A program made the position numbers and the translations under genes. From CAZDCD01 sp964503885 (GTDB taxonomy: Bacteria > Bacteroidota > Bacteroidia > Bacteroidales > UBA10428): 64,000 nt of DNA. The stretch lies in contig CAZDCD010000011.1 in assembly GCA_964503885.1 (NCBI GenBank), positions 80,600 through 144,599 of the forward strand, read 5' to 3'. Below the pieces are notes generated by a model that was not told the DNA's origin, ran no database searches, and saw only the letters and a list, made by a program, of their open reading frames with translations. Below, piece after piece: positions 7,613 through 15,963 of this stretch. The first letter of the stretch is position 1, and every line of letters begins with the position of its first letter.

Positions 7613-7720
7613 CCCAAAGCAAGCTTTGGGAACTTATTCCGCAGCAGAACTACGGGGAACCGATCCCGCCTGGGGCGGGAGAGCTCAGCGCAGCTAATTA
7701 GACCCTCCGCCTTCGGCGGG
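7613..7720. repeat. Cluster of GC-rich palindromes between serA and DUF1015
   Basis: Three hairpins in tandem: CCCAAAG/CTTTGGG (7613-7630), TCCCGCC/GGCGGGA (7664-7680) and CCGCC/GGCGG (7707-7719). No T-run follows, so these look like intergenic REP-type elements more than terminators. The neighbouring words GCGCAGCTAA and GCAAGCTTTG recur in the gcvT-secA gap. Confidence 0.6.
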
Positions 7721-7759
7721 ATTGTTCTATATTCGCTAGGGTGTTTGAGTAACCCGGCT

Positions 7760-8683
7760 TTATTTATTCACCTGAAAAGTGGTATCTCCCTTCTTAATAA
7801 AGGCAACAATTTGTCTTGCCGCAGCCAGGCCGGCATTAATATTGGCTTCTTCAGTCTGGGCAGCCATTTTCTTCGGTGTAAAGAAATACCTGCCTTCATA
7901 TTCGCCCGCAATCTGTGTCTTGCAATCGGGAGCTATATCGGTAATGTATTTAAAGTCAGGCCTTTCTTTGAACATTTTCAGGAGCGACGCTTCGTGAATG
8001 ATCTCTTTACGGGCCGTATTAACAAGTGTGGCACCTTTTGGCATGGTCGACAATAAGGCAAAATTGATCATTTCTTTTGTTTCGCTGTTTGCCGGGATAT
8101 TTACAGAAATATACTGGCATTTTTTGTAGAGATCTTTAATACTCGTTTCACTTTTTATGCCGTCGTTCTCAATGATTACGTTATCAATAAACGGATCGAA
8201 AGCAGCCACATCCATACCAAAACCTTTGGCAATATGTCCGACTATTTTCCCTATATTTCCATATCCGTGAATTCCCATGGATTTACCCCTGAGCTCGGTT
8301 CCGGATGTTCCGTTAAAACCATTCCTGATCAGGAAAAGCATCATTCCGAATCCAAGCTCGGCAACGGCATTTGCGTTCTGACCGGGTGTATTCATAGCCA
8401 CAACACCCTTTTCTGTTGCAGCCTGCAGATCAATATTATCGTAACCGGAGCCTGCCCGTACCGCTATTTTTAGTTTTTTCGCCGCGTCGATCACTTTCCG
8501 GTCCACGATATCGCTCCGTATAATAATGGCATCTGCATCAGCGACCGCTTTCAGGAGATCGTTCGGATCGGTATATTTTTCAAGCAGTACAAGTTCAAAA
8601 CCGGCATCTTTAACTATCTTGGCAATACCTTCTTTTGCCAGCGAAGCAAAAGGTTTTTCAGTTGCGAGAAGTACCTTTGTCAT
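7760..8683 (-). CDS. serA: D-3-phosphoglycerate dehydrogenase (short, ACT-less)
   Basis: Oxidises 3-phosphoglycerate to 3-phosphohydroxypyruvate with NAD, the first step of serine synthesis. The 307-residue protein has only the D-2-hydroxyacid dehydrogenase core: nucleotide-binding GIHGYGNIGKIVGHIAKGFG near residue 138 and the catalytic Arg in VNTARKEIIHE near 226. It has no C-terminal ACT or intervening domain, so no serine feedback site is visible. The segment that normally carries the catalytic His (TPHxGAQT) reads TPKKMAAQTEEAN, with Lys in place of His, as known for the Bacteroides/Entamoeba PGDH subtype. It lies 37 bp after serC and is surely co-transcribed with it. Confidence 0.93.
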   Translation of the reverse strand: MTKVLLATEKPFASLAKEGIAKIVKDAGFELVLLEKYTDPNDLLKAVADADAIIIRSDIVDRKVIDAAKKLKIAVRAGSGYDNIDLQAATEKGVVAMNTPGQNANAVAELGFGMMLFLIRNGFNGTSGTELRGKSMGIHGYGNIGKIVGHIAKGFGMDVAAFDPFIDNVIIENDGIKSETSIKDLYKKCQYISVNIPANSETKEMINFALLSTMPKGATLVNTARKEIIHEASLLKMFKERPDFKYITDIAPDCKTQIAGEYEGRYFFTPKKMAAQTEEANINAGLAAARQIVAFIKKGDTTFQVNK

Positions 8684-8720
8684 ATGCGTAGTTTTAGCTG
8701 ATTTTAATAATTAAACAGTG

Positions 8721-9791
8721 TTAATTTTTGGATTCAAACTCTTTCATGGCATCAACAAGTGCCTGAATGCTTTCTTTAGGCATGGCATTGTATATCGATG
8801 CCCTGAATCCGCCGACGGACCGGTGGCCTTTTATGCCGACCATTCCTTTTGAACCGGCAAATTCCAGAAACTGTCCCTCGAGTTCCTTGTATTTTTCATC
8901 CATTACGAACGTTACATTCATTACCGAACGGTCATTTTCATCCGGAACGGTGGAGACAAAAAGCCTGTTCCTGCCGATTTCGTCGTAAAGGATTTTTGCT
9001 TTTTCAATATTCATTTTCTGGATCATTTTCAGTCCGCCAAGGTTTTTCAGCCATTTCATTGTCTGTACACAGGCAAAAACAGTAACACAGGCGGGAGTAT
9101 TGTAAAGCGATTCGTTCTCAATATGGGTTTTGTAATCCAGCAGCGTAGGAATGGTACGTTCCACTTTTCCCAGAATATCATTTTTAATGATAACCACTGC
9201 AACACCCGCCGGACCGAGATTCTTCTGGACCCCACCATAAATGATCGCATATTTCGACACATCAACCGGGCGGCTGAGAATATCGGAAGACGCATCAACC
9301 ACAAGGGGAACCGGGGAATCAATATCTTTCCTGATCTCGGTACCATAAATCGTATTGTTCGTGGTCACATGAAAATAATCGGCATCTTTCGGTATAGTAT
9401 AATTTTTAGGTATATACGTATAATTTTTATCTGCTGAAGAAGCCACCACCTCTGTATTTCCAACAATTTTAGATTCCTTTATGGCTTTTTTTGCCCATGA
9501 ACCTGTTTCAAGATAAGCAGCTTTTTTACTCAACAGGTTGAAAGGTACCATGCAGAACTGAAGGCTGGCTCCTCCCTGCAGGAAAAGAACCGAATACCCC
9601 GAAGGGATATCAAGCAATTCTTTCATCAGCGTCTGGGCTTCAGTATTTATAGCCGAATATTCTTTACTCCGGTGTGAGATTTCCATTAATGATAACCCGA
9701 TTCCATTCAGATTAAGAATATTTTCCGCGGTGCTTTTAATTGTAAATTCCGGTAAGATTGACGGCCCTGCATTAAAATTGTGTTTTTTCAT
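8721..9791 (-). CDS. serC: Phosphoserine aminotransferase
   Basis: PLP enzyme that transfers the glutamate amino group to 3-phosphohydroxypyruvate, giving phosphoserine. It has 356 residues and starts FNAGPSILPEF, the SerC signature; MEISHRSKEY, FLQGGASLQFCMVPFNLL (phosphate and PLP binding) and IYGGVQKNLGPAG with the Schiff-base Lys follow, and HRSVGGFRASIYNAM closes the protein. It is first in the serC-serA unit. The 143 bp upstream, before comB, are A+T rich and contain TATAATTTG, near the -7 consensus but one base short. No phosphoserine phosphatase gene is in the window. Confidence 0.96.
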   Translation of the reverse strand: MKKHNFNAGPSILPEFTIKSTAENILNLNGIGLSLMEISHRSKEYSAINTEAQTLMKELLDIPSGYSVLFLQGGASLQFCMVPFNLLSKKAAYLETGSWAKKAIKESKIVGNTEVVASSADKNYTYIPKNYTIPKDADYFHVTTNNTIYGTEIRKDIDSPVPLVVDASSDILSRPVDVSKYAIIYGGVQKNLGPAGVAVVIIKNDILGKVERTIPTLLDYKTHIENESLYNTPACVTVFACVQTMKWLKNLGGLKMIQKMNIEKAKILYDEIGRNRLFVSTVPDENDRSVMNVTFVMDEKYKELEGQFLEFAGSKGMVGIKGHRSVGGFRASIYNAMPKESIQALVDAMKEFESKN

Positions 9792-9934
9792 AGAAATAGA
9801 ATTTATTTGTTAAACAGTTAACAACTAAAATTGAGCAATAAATTTAGCAAATTATATATAGTTACATAAATTTTTCAAAGAAATAGTTCGGACAAGTTAC
9901 CAACAGCACCATTGTTGAAAACTTCAATCCTTTT

Positions 9935-10675
9935 TTAATGAGTCTTTTCGATTTCTTCAAGCCGGACCAAGGCCCCGTTTTTCAGCACAGGTATAACGTT
10001 TGTCTGATCAGGTGTATGGCAGAAGTCCAGCACATCATCAAGATTGTTATTTTTAAGACGGTGTCTCTGGGCGACTTTTTCGATATATCCCATAAGATCC
10101 GGTTTTGCAAGCATCCACAAATCCATAGATGCTTTCGTCGAATCGCATATGGTATAATGTCCATCGCTCTGAAATATCTTCTCACACAATGCTCCGGCAA
10201 ACAGGGTATCTTCAAGGTTAAATTTATTTTTCCATCCGGCGCATAAAACCACCAGGTCTCTTTTTTTCTGCAGAATATAAACGGCCAGCGCCGAAATATT
10301 CAGGTAGGCACCGATGAGGACTCTATAACTGTCTTTGGCCATCATTATGCTGTTCGTACCATTAGTAGTGCTGTAGACGATTTCTTTTCCGCCGACACGT
10401 TCGGGTGTAAAATTGTACGGTGAGTTTCCAAAATCGGCAAAATCCCGGACTATCCCATCTCTTTCGGCAGCAACCATAAATCCCTTTTCCTTATAGGCTT
10501 TGGCTTCTTCAAGGGTACCTACGGGAATGATCTTTTTCACACCATTCATGAAGGCTGAACAAATCGCCGAAGTAGCCCTCAGGATATCCACCACTACCAC
10601 AACTGCCTCATTATTTATAAATTCGTTAAATAAAGCAGGTGAAAAACATACTTCGACTTTATGCTTGCTTTCCAT
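9935..10675 (-). CDS. comB: ComB-family 2-phosphosulfolactate phosphatase
   Basis: In methanogens ComB dephosphorylates 2-phosphosulfolactate to sulfolactate during coenzyme M synthesis, in a Mg-dependent reaction. The 246-residue protein shows the family pattern: VVVVDILRATSAICSAF near residue 27 (a DxxRAT-type motif), AAERDGI near 74, FGNSPYNF, and YSTTNGTNSIMMA near 121, and VLCAGWKNKFNLEDTLFAG near 163. Bacteria with ComB but no coenzyme M may use it in sulfolactate or sulfonolipid metabolism, or on another phosphoester; nothing nearby settles this. It sits between gcvT (83 bp upstream) and serC (143 bp downstream), all on the minus strand. Confidence 0.88.
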   Translation of the reverse strand: MESKHKVEVCFSPALFNEFINNEAVVVVVDILRATSAICSAFMNGVKKIIPVGTLEEAKAYKEKGFMVAAERDGIVRDFADFGNSPYNFTPERVGGKEIVYSTTNGTNSIMMAKDSYRVLIGAYLNISALAVYILQKKRDLVVLCAGWKNKFNLEDTLFAGALCEKIFQSDGHYTICDSTKASMDLWMLAKPDLMGYIEKVAQRHRLKNNNLDDVLDFCHTPDQTNVIPVLKNGALVRLEEIEKTH

Positions 10676-10758
10676 AGATGAACAGTTCTCAAGCGCACAA
10701 AGTAACTAAATATTTTCCGAAAAGAGGGAGCCGGAATGCGTTTTTGTTGCTTCAAAAA

Positions 10759-11853
10759 CTACGGCTTGTAAAAGGGCATTTTAACAATAGCGGCTTTAAG
10801 CGGCTTATTTCTGATTGTTACAAATAGTTCACTGCCATATTCACTGAATTCCTGTGGAACATAACCCATTCCTATGCCCTTTTTCAACACCGGCGACATG
10901 GTACCTGATGTAACTTCTCCTATTTTAGTTCCCCTGTAGTCAACTATATCATAATGTTGACGAGGAATTCCGCGGTCAATCATCTCAAAGCCCCTCAGCA
11001 CTTTCTTCACACCGTTCTTTTTCTGATCCAGAAGAAAATCTTTATCAATAAAGTCTTTACGCTCCGTAAATTTCGTGATCCATCCCAGTCCTGCCTCAAT
11101 GGGTGAAGTGGTATCGTCGATATCATTCCCGTAAAGACAATAACCTGCTTCAAGCCGCAATGTATCCCTGGCAGCAAGTCCGATTGGTTTGATCCTGAAA
11201 GCTTTTCCGGCATCAAAAAGGGCGTTCCATATTTTACCGGCATACCTGTTATCAAAGTACAGTTCATAACCTCCCGAACCGGTGTACCCTGTGGCAGCGA
11301 TGATAACATCCGGTACACCGCCGACACTTCCCGTAGTAAAGGTAAAACTGTGCAACGACGACAGATCGGTATTCGTTACCTTCTGCAAAGTCTTACCAGC
11401 CATAGGACCCTGTACCGCCAGCTGTGATATCCGGTCGCTTGAATTTTCTATTTCAACATTCTCATGATTATTCCTGACGATCCAGTCGTAATCCTTTTGG
11501 ACATTGGAGGCGTTAACTACCAGCAGGTATTTGTTTTGTTCATATTGGTAAATGATCAGGTCGTCGACAATTCCCCCTTTGCCATTTGGAAAACAGGAAT
11601 ACTGTGCATTCCCGGATGAAAGTTTAGACACATCATTGGTAGTTATCTTTTGCAGGAGATCAATAGCTCCGGGCCCTTTCACCCATATTTCCCCCATGTG
11701 TGACACATCAAACACGCCCACTGCATTTCTTACTGCCAGGTGTTCATCTGTAATACCCGTATATTCCACAGGCATTTCAAAACCGGCATACTCAACCATA
11801 CGGGCATTCAGGCTTTTATGCATGGGATAAAAGGGGGTTCTTTTCATATTCAT
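10759..11853 (-). CDS. gcvT: Glycine cleavage system T protein (aminomethyltransferase)
   Basis: Transfers the methylene group from the aminomethyl-lipoyl H protein to tetrahydrofolate, releasing ammonia. The length of 364 residues is typical. Motifs: RTPFYPMHKSLNARMVEYAG at the N-terminus, VRNAVGVFDVSHMGEI near residue 41, NDVSKLSSGNAQYSCF, the catalytic Asp region ATGYTGSGGYELY near 205, and RDTLRLEAGYCLYGNDID near 244. Start could be at 11853 or at the second Met two codons later. No gcvH or gcvP is in the window. It fits the one-carbon theme of serA/serC, fhs and the methyltransferase at 62249, though those are not one operon. Confidence 0.96.
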   Translation of the reverse strand: MNMKRTPFYPMHKSLNARMVEYAGFEMPVEYTGITDEHLAVRNAVGVFDVSHMGEIWVKGPGAIDLLQKITTNDVSKLSSGNAQYSCFPNGKGGIVDDLIIYQYEQNKYLLVVNASNVQKDYDWIVRNNHENVEIENSSDRISQLAVQGPMAGKTLQKVTNTDLSSLHSFTFTTGSVGGVPDVIIAATGYTGSGGYELYFDNRYAGKIWNALFDAGKAFRIKPIGLAARDTLRLEAGYCLYGNDIDDTTSPIEAGLGWITKFTERKDFIDKDFLLDQKKNGVKKVLRGFEMIDRGIPRQHYDIVDYRGTKIGEVTSGTMSPVLKKGIGMGYVPQEFSEYGSELFVTIRNKPLKAAIVKMPFYKP

Positions 11854-12006
11854 AAAAATTGGTATCCGGCAAAAATACCAATTCTCACCGCATCAACAAA
11901 TGGGATTGATCATGTTTTTGCCGAATATTGGAGCGCAGCTAAGATCCCCGGCCTGCCTGTGGGCAGGGTAAGCAAGCTTTGAACTCTGTAAATTGTTATC
12001 ATATTG

Positions 12007-12057
12007 CGATAATTAATTATCGTCATCAGATAATTCAATTATCGTATCATGATAATT
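12007..12057. repeat. Overlapping GATAATT inverted repeats
   Basis: Within 51 bp there are a perfect 16-bp palindrome CGATAATTAATTATCG (12007-12022), GATAATT-C-AATTATC (12029-12043), and AATTATC-7 bp-GATAATT (12037-12057), which shares an arm with the second. They could be operator sites or a foldable spacer. They lie about 180 bp beyond the secA stop and about 150 bp upstream of the gcvT start. Confidence 0.7.
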
Positions 12058-12129
12058 AATCAACTGAGATTATTATTGCATTAAAGAAACTCAACCATGC
12101 GTGACAATTATCAATTGAATTATGAACCC

Positions 12130-12164
12130 GTCACTCGTTACTTGTTACTCGTTACCTGTTAATC
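12130..12164. repeat. Heptanucleotide tandem repeat near the secA 3' end
   Basis: Five 7-bp units on the plus strand: GTCACTC, GTTACTT, GTTACTC, GTTACCT, GTTAATC. The period and the GTT/GTC phase match the tract at 645-679, but the rest of the unit differs. Confidence 0.75.
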
Positions 12165-12236
12165 ACATAATTACGCATCATTGTCAACTGTCTGCTGCCT
12201 TTCGCCAACTTCACGTACCGAACCCTGAACCTCCTG

Positions 12237-15200
12237 TCATACCTGTGCACCAACCCCCGCCCTTCCGTGGCATTGCTTGTATTTTTTCCCGCTGCCGCAC
12301 GGACAGGGATCATTTCTGCCCACTTTCTTTTCGACCCTTACCGGTTGAACCCGTTGTTCACGCTTTTCGGGAGAGCCGTCTCCTCCGCCCTGTAACGAGG
12401 ATCCGAATTCACTCTTCTGCGTTTCAAGCTTGCTTGTATCAAGCCTTTTCGGTGCCTGTCCACGCTGAACCTGTGAGGAATCCCTGATGGGTATATGTCC
12501 CCTCATCAGGATGCCCACCACTTCTTTATTCACTGTATCAAGCATTGTTCGAAACAATTCGAAGGATTCAAATTTATAAATTAACAGGGGGTCTTTCTGC
12601 TCATAGGTAGCACTCTGAACCGCCTGTTTCAGGTCATCGAGTTCGCGCAAATGTTCTTTCCATGCTTCATCACTGATATACAGGCAGATACTTTTTTCAT
12701 ACGACCGGACCAGCTCATCGGATTCGGTGTTGTATGCCTTTTCAAGATTGGTGAGAATATTGTAGGTTTTTACACCATCGGATATCGGCACCACGATATT
12801 ATCATACACTTTCCCCTGTTTTTCGAAGACATCCCGGATCACCGGATTGGCCTGCTTGGCAATTGATTCCTGCTTGCGTTTATAGGTTTCACGAATTACT
12901 GAATACATCCGGTTTATCAGCTCGTCACTGTCGAGCTTCAGGTAATCTGACTCGTTGAAATCGGGTTCAATGGAAAGATTGCGCAGTACTTCAAACTTAA
13001 ATTCCTCAAAATCAACGTGGCCGTGAAACTGGTTAACAATACTCTCACACGATTCATACATCATATTGGCTATATCAACCTGGATGCGTTCTCCGAAAAG
13101 AGCATGTTTGCGCCGTTTATACACAACTTCCCGCTGCGAATTCATCACATCGTCATATTCCAGCAGTCTTTTACGTATACCAAAATTGTTTTCTTCCACT
13201 TTTTTCTGTGCCCGTTCTATTGAACGGGTGATCATACTGTGCTGGATCATTTCGCCTTCCTTAAGACCAAGCCTATCCATAAGGCTGGCTATACGGTCTG
13301 ATCCGAACAATCGCATAAGGTCGTCTTCGAGCGAAACATAGAACTGTGATGAACCCGGATCTCCCTGACGTCCGGAACGGCCTCTCAGCTGACGGTCGAC
13401 CCGCCGTGATTCATGCCTTTCGGTACCGATTATGGCCAAACCTCCTGCATTTCTGGTTTCAGGTGTTAACTTTATGTCGGTCCCTCTCCCGGCCATATTC
13501 GTTGCAATGGTCACAGTCCCTGGTTTTCCGGCATCTGCAACGATTTCGGCTTCACGCTGGTGCAGCTTGGCATTCAGTACATTGTGCTTTATGCCTTTTA
13601 TCTTCAGCATGCGGCTGAGCAGTTCCGATATTTCCACCGAGGTGGTACCCACGAGTACCGGTCGTCCATTATTGATCAGGCTGACAATATCATCAATAAC
13701 CGCATTGTATTTCTCACGTTTAGTTTTGTATATCAGGTCTTCCCTGTCGTCTCTGACTATTAGCCGGTGCGTCGGGATCACCACCACATCGAGCTTGTAA
13801 ATATTCCATAATTCACCCGCTTCGGTTTCTGCAGTACCGGTCATACCGGCAAGTTTATGATACATCCTGAAATAATTCTGCAGGGTTATCGTCGCAAATG
13901 TTTGGGTTGCAGCTTCCACCTTAACATTTTCCTTAGCCTCGATAGCCTGATGCAGTCCGTCGGAATACCTTCGCCCTTCCATAATACGTCCGGTCTGCTC
14001 ATCCACGATCTTTACCTTATTTTCAATAACCACATACTCCACATCATTCTCAAAAAGACTGTATGCTTTGAGAAGCTGGCTTACTGTATGTATCCTGTCT
14101 GACTTTATGGCATAATCCTGCAGCAATACATCTTTCTTTTCAAGGATATCATGCGGGCTGAGACCGGAATTTTCAAGCTCGGCTACTTCGGCGCCTATAT
14201 CCGGCATGATGAAGAAGTTCGGGTCATCCGATGAAGTGGTGATTATATCGATGCCTTTATCGGTGAGTTCAACTGAATTGAGCTTTTCTTCAATAATAAA
14301 ATACAGATCATCCGTGGCCTTATGCATGTTCTTGTTATTATCCTGCATATAGAAGTTTTCGGTCTTAAGCAGAAGGGCTTTATTTCCCTGTTCACTTAGG
14401 AATTTTATGAGGGGTTTATTCTTGGGTAATCCTTTAAATGCCTGCAACAACTTAAATCCTCCCTCTTCGGTTTTTCCGTCTCCGATCAGTTTCTTTGCCT
14501 CCGCAAGCATGTCGGTGACCAGGCGCCGCTGCGCATTCACAAGTTTCTCCACCCTGGGTTTCAGTTCCTCAAATTCCTGGTTTTCACCTTTGGGTACGGG
14601 TCCTGAAATAATAAGGGGCGTTCTGGCATCATCAATAAGTACCGAGTCGACCTCATCAACAATGGCGTAATGATGCTTTCGCTGAACCAGGTCCTGAGGG
14701 CTAAGGGCCATATTATCTCGGAGGTAATCGAATCCGAATTCATTGTTTGTGCCGAAAGTAACATCAGCAAGATAAGCTTTGCGGCGACTTTCTGAATTTG
14801 GCTGATGCTTATCGATGCAGTCGACCGACAAACCGTTAAATTCATAGAGAGGCCCCATCCATTCGGCATCACGTTTGGCAAGATAGTCGTTAACGGTTAC
14901 AATATGCACACCTCTCTCTGCCAATGCGTTTAAGAATACGGGGAGTGTTGCCACCAGTGTTTTCCCTTCACCGGTGGCCATTTCTGCGATCTTGCCCTGG
15001 TGAAGAACAACACCACCTATCAGCTGTACATCGTAATGCACCATGTCCCATCTGATTTCATTACCACCGGCTAACCAATGGCTATGGTACCTTACTTTAT
15101 CTCCATGAATCTCAATACTTTCGCGTGTAGCAGCCAGGTCACGGTCGAAATCGGTTGCCGTGGCCTCAAGGTATTCGTTCTCAACAAAACGTTTCGCGGT

Positions 15201-15557
15201 TTCTTTAATGATGGCAAAAGCCTGGGGCAAAACCTCGTTGAGTATCTCTTCGAGCTTGGTATCGATCTCTTTTTCAATCTTATCGATCTCGTCATATAGC
15301 TCTTCTACCTGATCAATCTCAATCTTTCCGTTTTCGGCCTTCTCCCTTAATTCCGTTATCCTGTCTTCTTCCTCTTTCACATAGTCCCTCACCTTTTTCC
15401 TCAAGTCCTTGGACATGGCCCTGATCTGATCATTGGATAAAGACGACAGTTTCTCGAATTCTTCTTTTATCTGATGCACCACAGGCATTATAGCCTTGAT
15501 GTCTCTGTCTGACTTACTGCCTAAAAAATTCTGTATAATCGTTGATGCTAATCCCAT
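12237..15557 (-). CDS. secA: Preprotein translocase ATPase SecA
   Basis: Motor of the Sec pathway: it drives unfolded preproteins through SecYEG and therefore also feeds T9SS cargo to the periplasm. It has 1,106 residues, about 200 more than E. coli SecA, as is common in Bacteroidota because of insertions in the first nucleotide-binding domain and a longer linker. Seen: MATGEGKTLVA (Walker A), YAIVDEVDSVLIDDARTPL (DEAD motif), MAGMTGTAETEA, TNMAGRGTDIKL, HESRRVDRQLRGRSGRQGD, and the C-terminal SEC-C zinc motif CPCGSGKKYKQCHG preceded by a Gln/Gly-rich linker. It is a single gene, with 355 bp between it and the divergent secreted protein. Confidence 0.98.
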   Translation of the reverse strand: MGLASTIIQNFLGSKSDRDIKAIMPVVHQIKEEFEKLSSLSNDQIRAMSKDLRKKVRDYVKEEEDRITELREKAENGKIEIDQVEELYDEIDKIEKEIDTKLEEILNEVLPQAFAIIKETAKRFVENEYLEATATDFDRDLAATRESIEIHGDKVRYHSHWLAGGNEIRWDMVHYDVQLIGGVVLHQGKIAEMATGEGKTLVATLPVFLNALAERGVHIVTVNDYLAKRDAEWMGPLYEFNGLSVDCIDKHQPNSESRRKAYLADVTFGTNNEFGFDYLRDNMALSPQDLVQRKHHYAIVDEVDSVLIDDARTPLIISGPVPKGENQEFEELKPRVEKLVNAQRRLVTDMLAEAKKLIGDGKTEEGGFKLLQAFKGLPKNKPLIKFLSEQGNKALLLKTENFYMQDNNKNMHKATDDLYFIIEEKLNSVELTDKGIDIITTSSDDPNFFIMPDIGAEVAELENSGLSPHDILEKKDVLLQDYAIKSDRIHTVSQLLKAYSLFENDVEYVVIENKVKIVDEQTGRIMEGRRYSDGLHQAIEAKENVKVEAATQTFATITLQNYFRMYHKLAGMTGTAETEAGELWNIYKLDVVVIPTHRLIVRDDREDLIYKTKREKYNAVIDDIVSLINNGRPVLVGTTSVEISELLSRMLKIKGIKHNVLNAKLHQREAEIVADAGKPGTVTIATNMAGRGTDIKLTPETRNAGGLAIIGTERHESRRVDRQLRGRSGRQGDPGSSQFYVSLEDDLMRLFGSDRIASLMDRLGLKEGEMIQHSMITRSIERAQKKVEENNFGIRKRLLEYDDVMNSQREVVYKRRKHALFGERIQVDIANMMYESCESIVNQFHGHVDFEEFKFEVLRNLSIEPDFNESDYLKLDSDELINRMYSVIRETYKRKQESIAKQANPVIRDVFEKQGKVYDNIVVPISDGVKTYNILTNLEKAYNTESDELVRSYEKSICLYISDEAWKEHLRELDDLKQAVQSATYEQKDPLLIYKFESFELFRTMLDTVNKEVVGILMRGHIPIRDSSQVQRGQAPKRLDTSKLETQKSEFGSSLQGGGDGSPEKREQRVQPVRVEKKVGRNDPCPCGSGKKYKQCHGRAGVGAQV

Positions 15558-15912
15558 TGGGTTGAAATTTTTAAATTTTATCTAGACGTTCACCCACGCA
15601 AAAACCGAACCGAAATTCATACAATAGGAATAATATTATCTCATTTATCTTCAATCAATAGCGACTTCGGTTTTATCTGCCGGAAGAAGGGGTTAAATTT
15701 ACTTCAAAAATTTATATTGGTAAATGTTGGCATGGAATTATTGCTAAAATGAATGTGAGGGTGTTCTTTCAATCTGTCAAAAAGACAGCCTGATCCAAAT
15801 ACAAATGAACTTGACAATTTTTTTCAGCATCAAATCAAACCTCCGGATGCTAGTTATGCAACCCATTTGTCACTAAAAAACATGAATATGAATCCGTAAA
15901 ATCACAATATAA
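15558..15912. other. Intergenic region between secA and a secreted BNR protein
   Basis: A+T-rich divergent spacer of 355 bp, extended to 406 bp if the downstream gene starts at 15964. It must hold the promoters of both genes, but I find no clear TAnnTTTG box on either strand and no repeat. Confidence 0.5.
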
Positions 15913-15963
15913 TTGGATATCTTTAACCCAATGAAGTATTTCACAACCCCACAATCGATAAAC

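Larger units (their letters stand above)
11854..12236. other. Repeat-rich intergenic region gcvT-secA
   Basis: No gene is seen in these 383 bp. They hold, in order: a dispersed element (11951-11990) with the words GCCTGCCTG and GCAAGCTTTGAACTCTG, the second repeated exactly at 48151; a group of GATAATT palindromes (12007-12057); and a period-7 tandem tract (12130-12164). Confidence 0.7.

Noticed and set aside
12122..12487. Plus-strand frame of 121 codons opposite the secA 3' end
   Set aside because: It is antisense to the conserved SEC-C zinc motif and linker of SecA, and its translation is Pro/His/Arg-rich without a domain pattern.
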